Assembly (NCBI RefSeq): GCF_000471905.2
Contig: NW_006499801.1
Coordinates: 2,109,967-2,173,966, forward strand
Length of the DNA: 64,000 nucleotides
Direction of reading: 5' to 3'
Source of the DNA: Amborella trichopoda
Lineage: Eukaryota; Streptophyta; Magnoliopsida; Amborellales; Amborellaceae
The stretch's first letter is position 1; each line of letters opens with the position of its first letter. Below, one piece after another: positions 37,984 to 51,417 of the stretch. Made by a program: the position numbers and the translations under genes. The notes below the pieces were generated by a model. The model ran no database searches and was not told the DNA's origin. It worked only from the letters and a program-made list of their open reading frames with translations.

Positions 37984-39924
37984 GTATGAGGAGAGCGCCT
38001 TAATTTGAAAATATAAATTGTTTTGGTTGATTTCTTTATAGATTTTGATGATCGAAATTTTGCCAAAATTAGTAGAAAAATGTGAGTGTGAGAGAGAGAG
38101 ATTATAATCTCAATGGATGGTTTCAATTTTCACATGAGCAATTTTTTGGGCGTTTGTATTGGAATTATGAAGAGAAGGAGAGAGAGAGAGAGAGCAGCCA
38201 AATCGCAATTTGTGGACATAAGCCCTCTCGCGCACTTTTTGAAATTATATATAAAAGCTCCTACGGTGTGGATATTATCAATGTCATTATTCCCCCTCTT
38301 CACGATTAATCTTGTCGAAGACTTTGCCTTACCATATTGTTCACACACTTTTCAAGTTCAACTGATATAGAAAAGAAAAAAAAAAATTTGTTATGAAATA
38401 TGTAGCTCAGGTGCTTTTGGATATTTTGTCTTAAATTCACCGGTACAAAATCAATAAAATTGTACACAATCCTTAGTCATCTCATCCGTGAAGAGAGGTT
38501 TTGGTCCCACAAAAATAGTTCATTGGTTTCCCTATTTAAAGACCGAGACTAAAGAGTTGAATTATGTTGGTTTTGTAGAAGCAAATAATTTTTTTTTTTT
38601 TTTTTTTATTGTTCATTAAAATGAAAAGAGTATATATTTAGAAATTTGATCAAACAAATGATTCTAGCCGGTGATCCTGATCGAATTGGGTGGGTGAGAA
38701 ATATGGGTCCCCACACCCCTCCTATGGACGGTGGAGAGTTGGACTTTAATGTATTTGGCATTGGTAGAGGGGTAAGATTTGTATAGAGACTCACAACCTT
38801 TATTAAAAAAAGAAAGAAAAAAATTTAGAGAGAGAGAGGATATTTCTAGAGAGAGAGTATAGATAAAGGTTGTTAACTCATTTTTTGTGGACATAAAGAG
38901 TCTAGAGATAAAAGAAGGTGGTATGGGCACGCGTATCAAGAGATTTCTGGGTTTATTCACGGGCGGTGAGATTTGAAATCAAGTGGCTAAGGATGTATCA
39001 TTTTCCGGGCAAAAAGCTTGAAAAACCTCACATCAAACTTTGTGCAAAGAATGACATTTTTATCATCTGATTTTAGTATTTTAAATTTGACGGCTTGCGA
39101 TGTTTGTGTCCTTCGTATATAAAAGGAAACGGTCTCTGGCAGATAATCTCGTCAAGAAAATACATGGCACGTACAACAAAATAAACATATGCATCTGCAC
39201 TTTCTCAAAATAGAGAAATCAAATGAGCATCTTGTTGAAGAATAGGTTCTAGGCATAGGTGGCCAAGGTGACGGATATTTGAACCTTATGTTTTGAGTTT
39301 CATTCACCATGTATAAAAATTAACATCGAAAAAAAAATTTAAAGAAATATAAATAAGATATAAATCATTTTACAAACGCTAAAATTTTATTGGATTACGT
39401 AATACTTATATGAACTTGTGAAAGAGATTGTATAAAATGAGATCATTACCTCTAGAGGGGACTCGAAAGCTTAAGAGCCTATGTCCAAAAGTCGGGAAGA
39501 GGTTGACCAACTCATTAAAGCAACCAACCTACTATGTGCACACCGGGTATGGTGGGAAGCCTCACATAAACCACAACCGCTCTCAACGAGTCTAATATAA
39601 AACGAGGATGGCAGGGGTGTGTGATATCTCTACACAAACGCAAAGAAAATTTTCACGTGATCAATTGTACTCCTGCTACAACTTATTTTTCACGGATAAC
39701 GATTAATGATGATTATGACGTTTTTGTACCAAATGCATACAATGTTACCATATATTTTTGAAGTATATAATATTCTATGTAGATGGACATCTTTCTAATG
39801 GTAAACTCTTCTTATTTTTCTTCCCTCATTAGGGATGCCTTTAACTCCCTTTCACTTATATTTGTGAATTTTCCAACAATAGAGTAAAGATTACTAACAT
39901 GTCTTTGCTCCCAAACTAGGCAAC
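37984..39924 (+). other. Probable PPDK leader intron / upstream region
   Basis: No coding sequence recognised. Contains GA-rich simple repeats (near 38090, 38180 and 38830) and AT-rich DNA. If the leader exon above is wrong, this is simply the promoter region of PPDK. Confidence 0.35.
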
Positions 39925-42900
39925 ATGTCTTCATCAATAAAAGGAATGGCTATAAGATCACCTCTTGATGACAAAGTACATGGCTTAGTGAAGAAGAGAT
40001 ACACAGAAGAATTGGGATTTGTTGGGGTGAACCAGCTTGCTGTTCAACTGAATCTACTGGGTTCTTGTTTGGCTCAAAGCAGTAGCTCCTCCAAACCAAA
40101 CATTAAAGCAATGCCATTGCACAAGAAGAGTTTTTGTCATTGTCAAGTCACAACTCACAGAATTCCAATAACTAAAAAGGTATACAGAGTATTCTCTCTC
40201 TACATAAGCGCGCGTGTGCGCGCACAAAATTTTGAGTGCGTGCTGATATGTAGAAATATACAACAGTATAAGCCCAACATCTCATATATATATATAAGGG
40301 AAGAAAATGGATTGCCATCTCGAGTTTCTTATTTGAGTTTTAATTTTTAATAATTTTGATATGAAATTTGAGATATCCACACTTATAAAAAACATAAAAA
40401 ATAAATGGACCAAAATACTGCTGAAAAATCCAAAGGTATTTTGGACAATTTTCTACCACCAACCCACCCTCCCAAAAAAAAGTATTATTTTTATATATAT
40501 GCATTATACATCATTTTGATCAGCATCTAATTCCTCCAAAAGGAGCAAAATCTATACAAGCACCCACACATTGTGCACCACCAAAGTTAAGTTGAGGTAC
40601 AACTTTGATTCATATGCAGAGAGTTTTCACCTTTGGCAAAGGAAGGAGCGAAGGGAACAAGACCATGAAATCATTGGTGAGTTTCTTTTCCAATTCCAGC
40701 GATGTCAGTAGTGAATTTTTTCATAACAAACAAACTCATGCAACATTCACACACTCCAGCTCCAGTCTTGGTGCCTGAACTTCGCGTTTAGAGATGAAGT
40801 TTTGTATCACACCAGTATTGACCAAGGCACGTCCTTATCTCCAATGCAACCTGCTCATGAGCTCCTGATGGCCATGTAATGTAGATACCTGTATCCATGG
40901 TTTTTGGGACTGTTGACACACCTGAGGTCTCACCTCATACTTTTTTTAATGATGTACATATGTGTCGTGTCGGAAACGACACTCTTAAAGTTGGCATTTC
41001 TAAAGCTCTTAACTGCACTTGATGCTAATATATTTACACATGCCTTTGTAAAATTGACGTACATATATTTTCTCTGAAGAGATTTGGAGTTCTATTAATC
41101 ACTCTCCCTTTTTGTTTCTCACAGTTGGGTGGGAAAGGTGCAAATCTTGCAGAAATGGCAAGCATTGGTTTATCAGTGCCACCAGGTCTTACAGTTTCAA
41201 CTGAAGCATGTCAAGAATATCAAGAAAATGGAAAGAAGCTCCCTGAGGGTCTTTGGGATGAGATTCTAGAGGGCCTAAAAACCATTGAAAAGGAAATGGG
41301 TGCTTCCCTTGGTGATCCATCCAAACCCCTTCTCCTATCGGTTCGGTCTGGTGCCGCGGTAATGAATTAATTTGAATAACCTATAGAATAATCTTATGGC
41401 TAGAATGGTGCAATCAGGTCCTGAAGTAGGAGTTTCTTGAAATAGCCTAAGTGAAAACTATTTAAACCTTATGTTTGAATAACAGTATTAACTACTAAGC
41501 ATCATGTACCAATCTTTTCCTTAGTTGTGTTTTCATTTACTTTTAGGTAAAAATTTGATTCTAAGCTAGCTTTAGATTTCATGTGTATATAGTCCTCTTT
41601 TTCTTTATTGGAGCATGTTGGTTAGCCGACCCCAATTAATTGGGAAAATGCTATGATGATGATGATGATTGTTATGCTTTACTCGTAGATTTCCATGCCT
41701 GGCATGATGGACACTGTGCTAAATCTTGGTCTCAATGATGAAGTTGTTGTTGGATTGGCTTCAAAGAGTGGAGAACGATTTGCATATGATTCATATAGAC
41801 GATTTCTTGACATGTTTGGTAATGTGGTAAGTTTACAAACCGTAATTCAAAGTCTACCTGGATCCATTCTTGAACATGAATTTTGTCTTCCAAACAATGT
41901 TTAAAAAGTCGGACTTAGCCTCCAGCTCGCCAGTGGCCGAGCATGAGGCATCTGGCTCGACTCAGGCGCATCTCAAGCAGACCGGGCAATTTTTAATATG
42001 AAAAGTTTAAAAGTTTGAAAAAACAGGAGAAACATAAGATTTCATGGTTTCTGAACATGATTCACTTGGCTTCTGATCTGGTTTAACTCAGGTGAGTCCC
42101 GATTCAAATTGGCGATTTTTTAAACACTGATTTTGAATAACCAATTTTTATTACCATTAACTAGTGTGACATTTTTTGAGTGAAAGGTCATGGGTATTCC
42201 ACATTCTCTATTTGAGGAGCAATTGGAAAGACTGAAAGCTGTAAAGGGAGTGTCTCTCGATACTGAATTGACCTCAGAGGATCTTAAAGAATTGGTTACT
42301 AAGTACAAGAGGGTATATGTTGATGCTAAAGGGCAAGAGTTCCCTTCAGGTATTTGACATAGAATTTGTCTTCTTTCTATTTTCCTTATTTCTATTACGT
42401 GTTATCTCACATGAGCATATTGTTGAATTTACATCAAAACAAGGCTCGAGTTAATTGTGTAAGTCCCTAGAAATAAATAAAAACTAATTGAGCCACAATT
42501 AAGGGTGTAGGATACAAGGAGGACCCTATACAGTTTTCGATACAATTCAATATTTGTCTCTTCCTATAATTCAAGATTCACTATTTTTTAAGACTCATAT
42601 CTTTTTCTCATATCCATACATCTTGACATACATATGATGAACCGAAAGGTTTTCCAGTATTGTAACAACCTTTTCTAATGGCTTTTGAGGTGCGCCTCTC
42701 ATCTATGGTGTAAAGTTGACAGCTATATAAACTTTCCCCTTTGAAAAATACTTTATTTTTATTCAAACCAGTGTTTCAAAACCTGGCAATTTCCAATAAA
42801 GAATAAGAATCGACTAGGACCGAGCAGATTTCGGTAGGGTACCAGTACTGAAACGGTCCCTCTTTAAAACATTTCCTTTCATATATATATATATAATATT

Positions 42901-45900
42901 TTCCAATGTTTTCCTTAAATTGCCTTACATAAACCTCTATTTTAAAATTTTTATTTTTAAATTTTTTTTAAATCTCCCATTCATACCGATCGGGATCAAG
43001 GGTTTGTTGGCACGAATATGTGGAGTGAACGATCCACCCTATCAATCACAATTTTGAAACACTTATTCAAACTAGCTCCATTGAAAACTAATATCTAATC
43101 CTATTATTTCAAGATTTTTATTTATCAAAATAAATTTCTAATAGGGTCGAACCTACGCCATCCATGATAAGGTCAGCCCAGCCCCAGCCCCAGCCCCAGC
43201 CCCTCTTTTGTATTGCTTTCATTTTTTGTCCACTTTTTATTGTATTTGGGGTTGGCCTAGCCAAGCGTAAGGCTAAGGCTTCTTAGGCCTTGTTAGGGCC
43301 AGGCGATGTAGGGCCAAGGCCACAGGTGCCTATTTTTGGGCTGAAAATTTATCAAAATACCTATGAAAGTTGTTTTATTATTTTACCCATTTTGCAAGCA
43401 TTTCAAGTCATGACGGGGTAATTTAAAATTAAATAAAAGACACAGGTAGAATGCTAAATTATATATTTATCGTGATTATTAATTTATAAATATTGTCCCC
43501 GAGCTTCGTCCCAACTATTATTTAGAGTTTCCTAAGTAATTTCTTAAAAACATTTTTAAAAAAAATTACATAAATATCCATTTTATTTTGCGTTATTAGA
43601 AATGAATCCAGCACAATGTATTTCCATCTCCCCAATGGTGCAACTTTTTATGAATCTTCATGCTTCTTTAATTCCTTCACCAGAAAGTGAAGCTTTTTCT
43701 TTCTTGTTTTCCTTAAAGTGAAGCTTTTTCTTTCTTGTTTTCCTTTTTCAAACGCTGTTTATCGAAAGCTTCATTACTTGTATAATTCAATTCCAAGAAG
43801 CAGGCATGTTAATGAAATTTATCTCTCTCTCTTCCCGCTTTGAATTTTGATCATTTTATGACCCACTTTTGATCATATTCTTCTAAATTTAGATCCGAGA
43901 AATCAACTGTATGCTGCAGTTTTAGCAGTTTTTGATTCATGGGACAGCACAAGAGCCATAAAATACAGGACCATAAACAGAATAAGTGGGTTAAAAGGAA
44001 CAGCAGTGAACATTCAATCCATGGTTTTTGGGAATATGGGTAGCACTTCAGGCACTGGTGTTCTCTTCACAAGAAACCCAAGTACTGGGGAAAAGAAGCT
44101 CTATGGAGAATTCCTCATCAATGCCCAGGTTCTAATCTAATCTTGCCAAATTTCCTTTGGTTATTGATTTTTGCTCATTGATTCTTAGATATGAGGAGCT
44201 TATATTCTTGATATTTTGATGTAATTGATTTTTAGATTTTATTTTCCAATACTATGGAAATGTTACTGTAGTAATTTACATTAAAACTGGACTGATGGTT
44301 GCTAAAGTTGGGTTGTACATTCTTTTCAAAATATATAGTAATATTAGCTCATGTTTTCCTTTAGCTATAGGGATCCCTTTATTTGTAATGCCATGCTTAT
44401 TGGAATCTGGCTTCTTTTTGTGTGTGTGTGTGTGTGTGTGTTTTGTGTAAAAAGCTATGATATTTTAGTAAAGTCTCTGGAAATTTTACATTTGCCCATT
44501 TAATCCATAATTCACTGCATTCTTTAAGCTTTTGTAAATTAAATGTTCTTTTGTTTTGTAATAGTTGGTGACATCAGCTTATTTTTGCAAATTCTGTATG
44601 CTTTTCTTTGCTTTATCGAGAAATGATGGTTTTCTTAGAGGATGAGCACGTGTGGTTTGAATTTCTTCTTTATTTTAGTTGTGGATATCTAATTATAGTT
44701 TTTAAATAACTGTATGTTCCATGTAATGAGGGGTGCAATTTGTATATTTTTTTTATTTGATAGGGGGAGGATGTTGTTGCTGGGATTCGAACACCAGAAG
44801 ATCTTGACACTATGAAGAACTGTATGCCAGATGCATATAAAGAGCTTGTCGAAAACTGTGAAATACTTGAACGCCATTACAAAGATATGATGGTAACAAT
44901 GCCTTAATACTATTTTCTCCTTCCTAGTTGGAATTTATGTGTATTTCATTTTGAACGATAAAGATTTGTAAGAACCATGCCAACAGTTTGAGAACTTGTA
45001 TTTGTAAAAACCCAAAGCCGTTGAGTAATTGTTAAGACCTGATTTGATTCGGTCACAAAATTAATTGTTCTTGTTTTATGAATTTTTAGTTATGTTATTT
45101 TACATTTCTAGTGAGATATTTTCATATTTTCAGGACATTGAATTCACTGTTCAAGAAAACAGGCTATGGATGTTACAGTGTAGATCCGGAAAGAGAACTG
45201 GTAAGGGTGCAGTGAAGATTGCAGTGGATATGGTGAAGGAGGGCCTTATTGACACTTCTTCAGCCATTAAAATGGTAGAAGCTAGGCATCTAGATCAACT
45301 TATGCATCCACAGGTACCATTCTTTCTACTTATTTAACAGTCAGTATGTGATATTTATTGGATTAAGACGTTCAGCCCATGATTAATTGCAACTTTCTCT
45401 TGGTGCTAAAAATCTAAATTTGTTTATGTTTTTAGTATTGGAAAATGTTCAAGATTGGTAGTGCTTTTGCAATTTAGTCTCTGAGTTCTGACAGTTGCAT
45501 TTAAAATTATGTTTACATAAACCAAAAAGAATCAAAACATGTCCTGCAATACTACTGAAACAAACACAAAATTTGGAAGTTTGAAATGGACCTCCCTTTC
45601 TAATAGTACCACATTGTCTTGAGCAATGGCGATTGCTGCAGTGTTGATTTCGGCTATCTTTCCCCTTCTTGGTAGGACCATGTGCCCTTTCGAAGTTGTA
45701 TTCATGCATTGTGTTCGGTTTCTAGTCAGGTTATTTGGAGTTCCATTCGCATTCAGTCATCAATGACCACTTTCTTAAATAATTTATTAATTTTTATTTT
45801 TCAATGACAAGAAAATTGTTTACTTCTTCTTTGCTATTTTAATGTACTGATTTAGGATTTGGGTTTTGGCTCGATTGGTTAAGGAGTTGAAGTTGCAGAA

Positions 45901-48900
45901 CTACATCCCAAGTTTGAATCCTGTCCCTTAACTAACCCCACCCCCACCCAAAAAAATACAAAAAATAAAAAAAGGGTAACATTTTAGTTTTATGCTTCAG
46001 TTTGAGAATCCATCGGCATTCAAAGAGAAGGTGATTGCTACTGGCCTGCCAGCATCCCCTGGAGCTGCAGTGGGTCAAATTGTGTTTCGCGGTGATGATG
46101 CTGAAGCATGGCATGCTCAAGGAAAGCCTGTCATCCTGGTTAGTTGTCATCTGCCTGTTTATAAGTTTCTTGATTTGTATATTAAACCTTTACATGACTG
46201 CAAACGTTTATAAGGCCATTTTTCCCTTATTTCCATAATCAGTATCCCTAGGCCACTTTGTTTCCTGCATTGTTTCTCAAATCCTTTTCTTGGATTGGCA
46301 AGTATGTCACGCATTTCTGGTATATTACATGGCACCCTTACCGGCAATTTTCAATTAGGCCAGTTTTCTATGATTTGTATGAGTGAACCCTAGTATGTCT
46401 CTATACATGTATATTCTTCTATTTTGTGAAAGGGGTGGGTAAGTAATGCTATGAATTTCTAGTTATCACTGTCACCATTACTCCAAAAACCAAAAAGTGT
46501 TCATTTCCCCCTTCTGGACATATATTATTTGTTCTCTTATAGCTCAATGATTTGAAGCTTTTCTTTCATTCTTTTGTAACTTATGATTTAGGTTAGGATG
46601 GAGACTAGTCCTGAAGATGTTGGTGGTATGCACGCTGCGACTGGCATACTGACTGCAAGAGGTGGCATGACTTCTCATGCTGCTGTGGTTGCTCGAGGAT
46701 GGGGGAAGTGTTGTGTTTCTGGTTGCTCTGATGTACGTATAAATGAAGCTGAGAAGGTATTGATGCTTTCGCCTTTGACTTGTGGATATATGACAAGGAA
46801 AAATATGACTTTTAAAGGACAATTTATGGTTGCTCGAAACTTGCTACTCTTTTTCTAGCTTCTGTAGTAAACCGTATTTGATTAAGTAAACTAAATTGTT
46901 GGTGCCATTAATCAAGAAAATAAATGTGGATCATCCATGGGAGAATACTCAATGCCCCAAAAATATAACATGTTATGTATCTTCTTTCTTTGGCTGAATG
47001 TGTATTTTGTGATTATTTGGACTCATAATGGTTATACCAGTCATGTTTTTAACTTTTGGACCTCTTATTAGGTAGATCATGAATTGCATTTTTACTATTG
47101 AAAACTAGATTTTTTTCTTCCTTGAATTCTTTTATTTTTTTTCTTTACTTGCTAAACATATGAAAAATGATATTTGCAGACGGTCGCAATTGGGTCCCAA
47201 GTTCTGAGTGAAGGGGACTGGATATCACTTAATGGGTCTACTGGAGAAGTGATTCTCGGAAAGCAACCCCTCGCTCCTCCTACTCTCACTGGTGACTTAG
47301 AATCTTTTATGCATTGGGTGGATGAGAAAAGGAAGCTCAAGGTAATCATCTATGGGTTATGTTAGGGTGCTCACACTATGGAGAATTTATCATTATACTC
47401 AACAATTTTGGACACTTCTATACCCTTGTTTTGTACATAGAACTTTTTTTAATAAAGTTATTTTTGGTCAATAGGAGGTGTGTGACATCATCCACATGGG
47501 GTGTAATGTCATCGACATGGAGCACATTAGTGTTATTTCATGTTCCATGTGTGTGAAATCACATCCCATGTGGATGACGTCACACTCATCGTAATTACCA
47601 GAAATGCCCTTACTAAAGCTCCATTAACAAAACAATGGTATATATGTGTCCAGATTTTGTTGAGTACATTGATAAATTACTCCATAGTGTGAGCACCCTA
47701 ACATAACCCATAATCTTTTTCTTTTCATATTAAAGTTTAAAGCATTTCTCCTGATGAGTGTTGATTGTGTTATTTTTTAATCTCCCTTGTTGCCTTTTTT
47801 CAGTTATTAGTGTTGTTATTATGAGGGAAATTTGGTGAACCCATAACTCGTACAAATCTAGAAAAAAGCTCCCCAACTACTGTTATACACAGACGGATGC
47901 TTATCTTCAAAAAATCACAGTTCTGTCCTTAAATTTCTGCCTTAGAAAGGTTTTGCAATAGCTTGATTTTTTTATCATGTAACATTCTCTAATATCAAAA
48001 ATAAATTTTATAATATTAAAACTGGAAACCATTATTTGAAGTCAAAAGAACAAAAACTCAGACTTTTGGTAAATAATGCTCAGCTAAAACTATCAGCTGA
48101 CATGCAAGGATAGATTTAGGCTACAATGATTATTATTGTTGATATTAGTAAGTCAGTGTGGTCCATGACCATGGGGGTCTGCCACAGCTGGGAAAGATCC
48201 ATGGATTTTGAGTCGACACGTATGTCTAATTGCTTGATATGGGCTCCTATCTGAATCAGTTTGATTATGCCATCATGGTTTACGTAAATATGTGCGGGCA
48301 AGTGTTAGTCAAGAGGTAGGGGTTCCTTATTGTTGTCTTTCATAATTAATTGTTCCTCATCTTTCAGAAAGATGCTATGTTGTATTTTATCAGTCAATTT
48401 GACAATTACTGTCATGACCATGTCTAACGATTGAAAAAGAAAAAAATGTTGACTGCTGGCCATGCTGGATTGCTCCCATTCCTACTGCTACACATTATGC
48501 TGTGTGTTTGATTCCTTTCGTCAAATGCCCATATTTTTGAAAGATTATAATACCCCAATTGGATTCACAGTATTGCTTTATATGTCCTTGTCAAACACCC
48601 ATTTTTTTCTTACAAGGGTTTGTTATTTTGGATTTTACAAACGACTCATCATATGGAAGGATCGTTCCTTGATTTTTCACTTTCTGTTTTTCACCAACAA
48701 ACAAAAAGCATTAAGAATAGATCTTTTGTTTCATGAAAATGATTTGGGTATCTTTTTCAGTTGAGAGTATTATGGGGGAGACAAATTCTATATGGCCAAT
48801 GCCTCATAGTTTGTTTCTGAATTACAACTGAATTTTTTGTGGCATACTTCTTTCTTGTTTTTAGCTTGGTTTCTCTCATTTTCTCACACTTACAAATTCT

Positions 48901-51321
48901 GATATTGGTGATTGAAATTGATTTGACTTGGTTCCTTTTTATGAATTACTTTTAGTTTCCATAATCATATTTTAAGATTGGGAAATTGTGATATTAGGTA
49001 ATGGCTAATGCTGATACACCTGATGATGCACTTACGGCGAGGAACAATGGTGCGCAAGGCATTGGACTTTGCAGGACAGAGCACATGGTGAGTAGAAACC
49101 TTTTGCATATTTTTTATTCCTTAGAAATCAGTGGAAAATGGTTCACTTTGGAAAGTAATTTGTGCATTAGTTTCCCAAGCTTTCATTAGTTATTGTTTTT
49201 TTGCAGTTCTTTGCATCAGATGAAAGGATAAAGGCCGTAAGGAAGATGATAATGGCAGTCACTCCTGAGCAACGCAAGGAAGCACTTAATCAGCTGTTGC
49301 CTTATCAGAGGTCTGATTTTGAAGGCATTTTCCGTGCAATGGATGGTACATCTTTTCTGCTCTTTTCCAATTAGCTACTGTGCTTTCTTGAAAGTTTTGA
49401 TGGGGTTGTATGCTAAGCTCATGCATTATGGTTCTTTAACCATGTTACAAGCATATGTGAGGTGGAGAAACCCGAAAAAGCATTTCTCTGCATGGCATTT
49501 TGTTATAATTTGAGAAAATGCATGACTCTTATCTTTTTGAAATTTGACCGACTTGAAAGTGGAATAGTTGTATAGTGTGAAATGATGGAGATGCCTGTTT
49601 AGAATTTGAGTCTCTAGGTTTTCTTCTTATTGGGGATTTTTCTATGTTGTCATTAATCTCCTATTAGAGCACAAGTATTTATTTGTCAGGGGATGTGGAT
49701 TTTTAGGTCTTCCGGTCACAATCCGGCTTTTAGATCCCCCACTGCACGAGTTCCTTCCAGAAGGAGACATCGACGAGATTGTCGTCGAGCTAGCTTCTGA
49801 TACGAACATGACTGAAGATGAAGTTTTCTCGCGCATTGAAAAACTAAGTGAAGTTAATCCCATGCTTGGGTTTCGTGGCTGCAGGTGAGCTTCACATTAC
49901 AAGGAATAAATATTCCAATTTTACTCTCTCCCACATTCATTCTTTTGGATCGGCACCACTATCATTATGGTTATGGTATCCATATTCTATAATTGTTTTG
50001 TTTTTTATACTGCTGGGGTTGTTGTATGTATTATTTCCATCGTTGTGGTTGATGATAGTCGTATTTGTCTTGAACAAGTACGGAAAATATCTCCACACCC
50101 CTATCTTTAGGTTTCATATTCCTATAGATCCAAAGGTTTAAAACATATGTCAGAGCATAAACATCTCGAGTTTTATATCTTCTAACCCCTTAAACTAGCT
50201 TTACCGACTTGAATGCTAAATTTTTTAACCCAATCAGCTAGTTAAAAGACAGCCCTTTTTAAACCCATATTACCTCTCTCTCTCTCTCCGTATTACCCTA
50301 TCTCTTTCTCCATATTACCTCCAAATCTTGAGCTCCGACCAGTACTAAATAACATTCTCTCTCTCTTTAGAACTCCAGCAGCTTTCAACGGTGAGTTGCC
50401 CTATTCTCTGGCTCTGAAATTTTAGAGAGAAAAAACCCATCTCCCATATCTCAATAGTAAGTTGTTTCTCTCTCTAAAACAAAAACTTGGAGGTCAGGTT
50501 TCTATTCTCTGAAATCTTGGAAAGAAAGACCTTTGACAGGCAAGATCAGCATTTCCAATGAAGTAAGAAGACTATAAAGAAAAACAAAACGCACGACTTT
50601 TTAGTCCGAAGTAAGAAGATTATAAAGAAAAACAAAACGCACGACTTTTTAGTCCCTCGACCAACGTCTTTTTCCTCTTTCTTTTATTTTTGGGGTGGGT
50701 GGGTTGGAAGGAAAGATCCAACGATTCCATACTTCCTTTGAAGAAACAAATTTGAGAGTAAATGCTGCTACTTCATCCCATTCAGTGTTGGCGAGTCATA
50801 TAGCTTCAAACACATGGCATGGCAGCCATCGATTTGGGTTAAAAGATGGCTTCTTAACATAACCTTAGGGGGCACTGTATTCACCAGGCTTTTAAAGAAG
50901 TAGACCACCCAGTTCGACTCCAAGAGGCAAAGGTGGGTATCGACATTGTTGGGTCGCTGATTGGAAAAAGGGACTAGGTCTGATGCCAAGAAAGAGAAAG
51001 AAGCACACTTCCAATCATTCCCTTTCTCTCTCTACCTCTCTAACAATGCATTAACATGAGAGATCCCACAAGAGTTTTCAAACCTCAGAGGCCTCATTCT
51101 TCTGAACCTTTTCTGGAATAAATTACATGGATCCACTCTTCTGAACCTTTTCAGGAAAAAATTACATGAATCGATCCCTGAGCAGACTTACTTAATTTGG
51201 AATTCTTAGGGCCATGGATGAACAATCCTCGGTTCCCTCTGGAGCCACCGACCCGGCAAAAACTTTGAACACTATTTAGTCGGGAAGAATACTGAGAGAG
51301 AGTGTGTTGGGGGGGATTTAA

Positions 51322-51417
<96 letters not shown>

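Noticed and set aside
46745-46858. Read-through extension of PPDK exon 10 past 46756
   Set aside because: The translation diverges from PPDK, and the next exon at 47180 resumes the family sequence exactly in frame.
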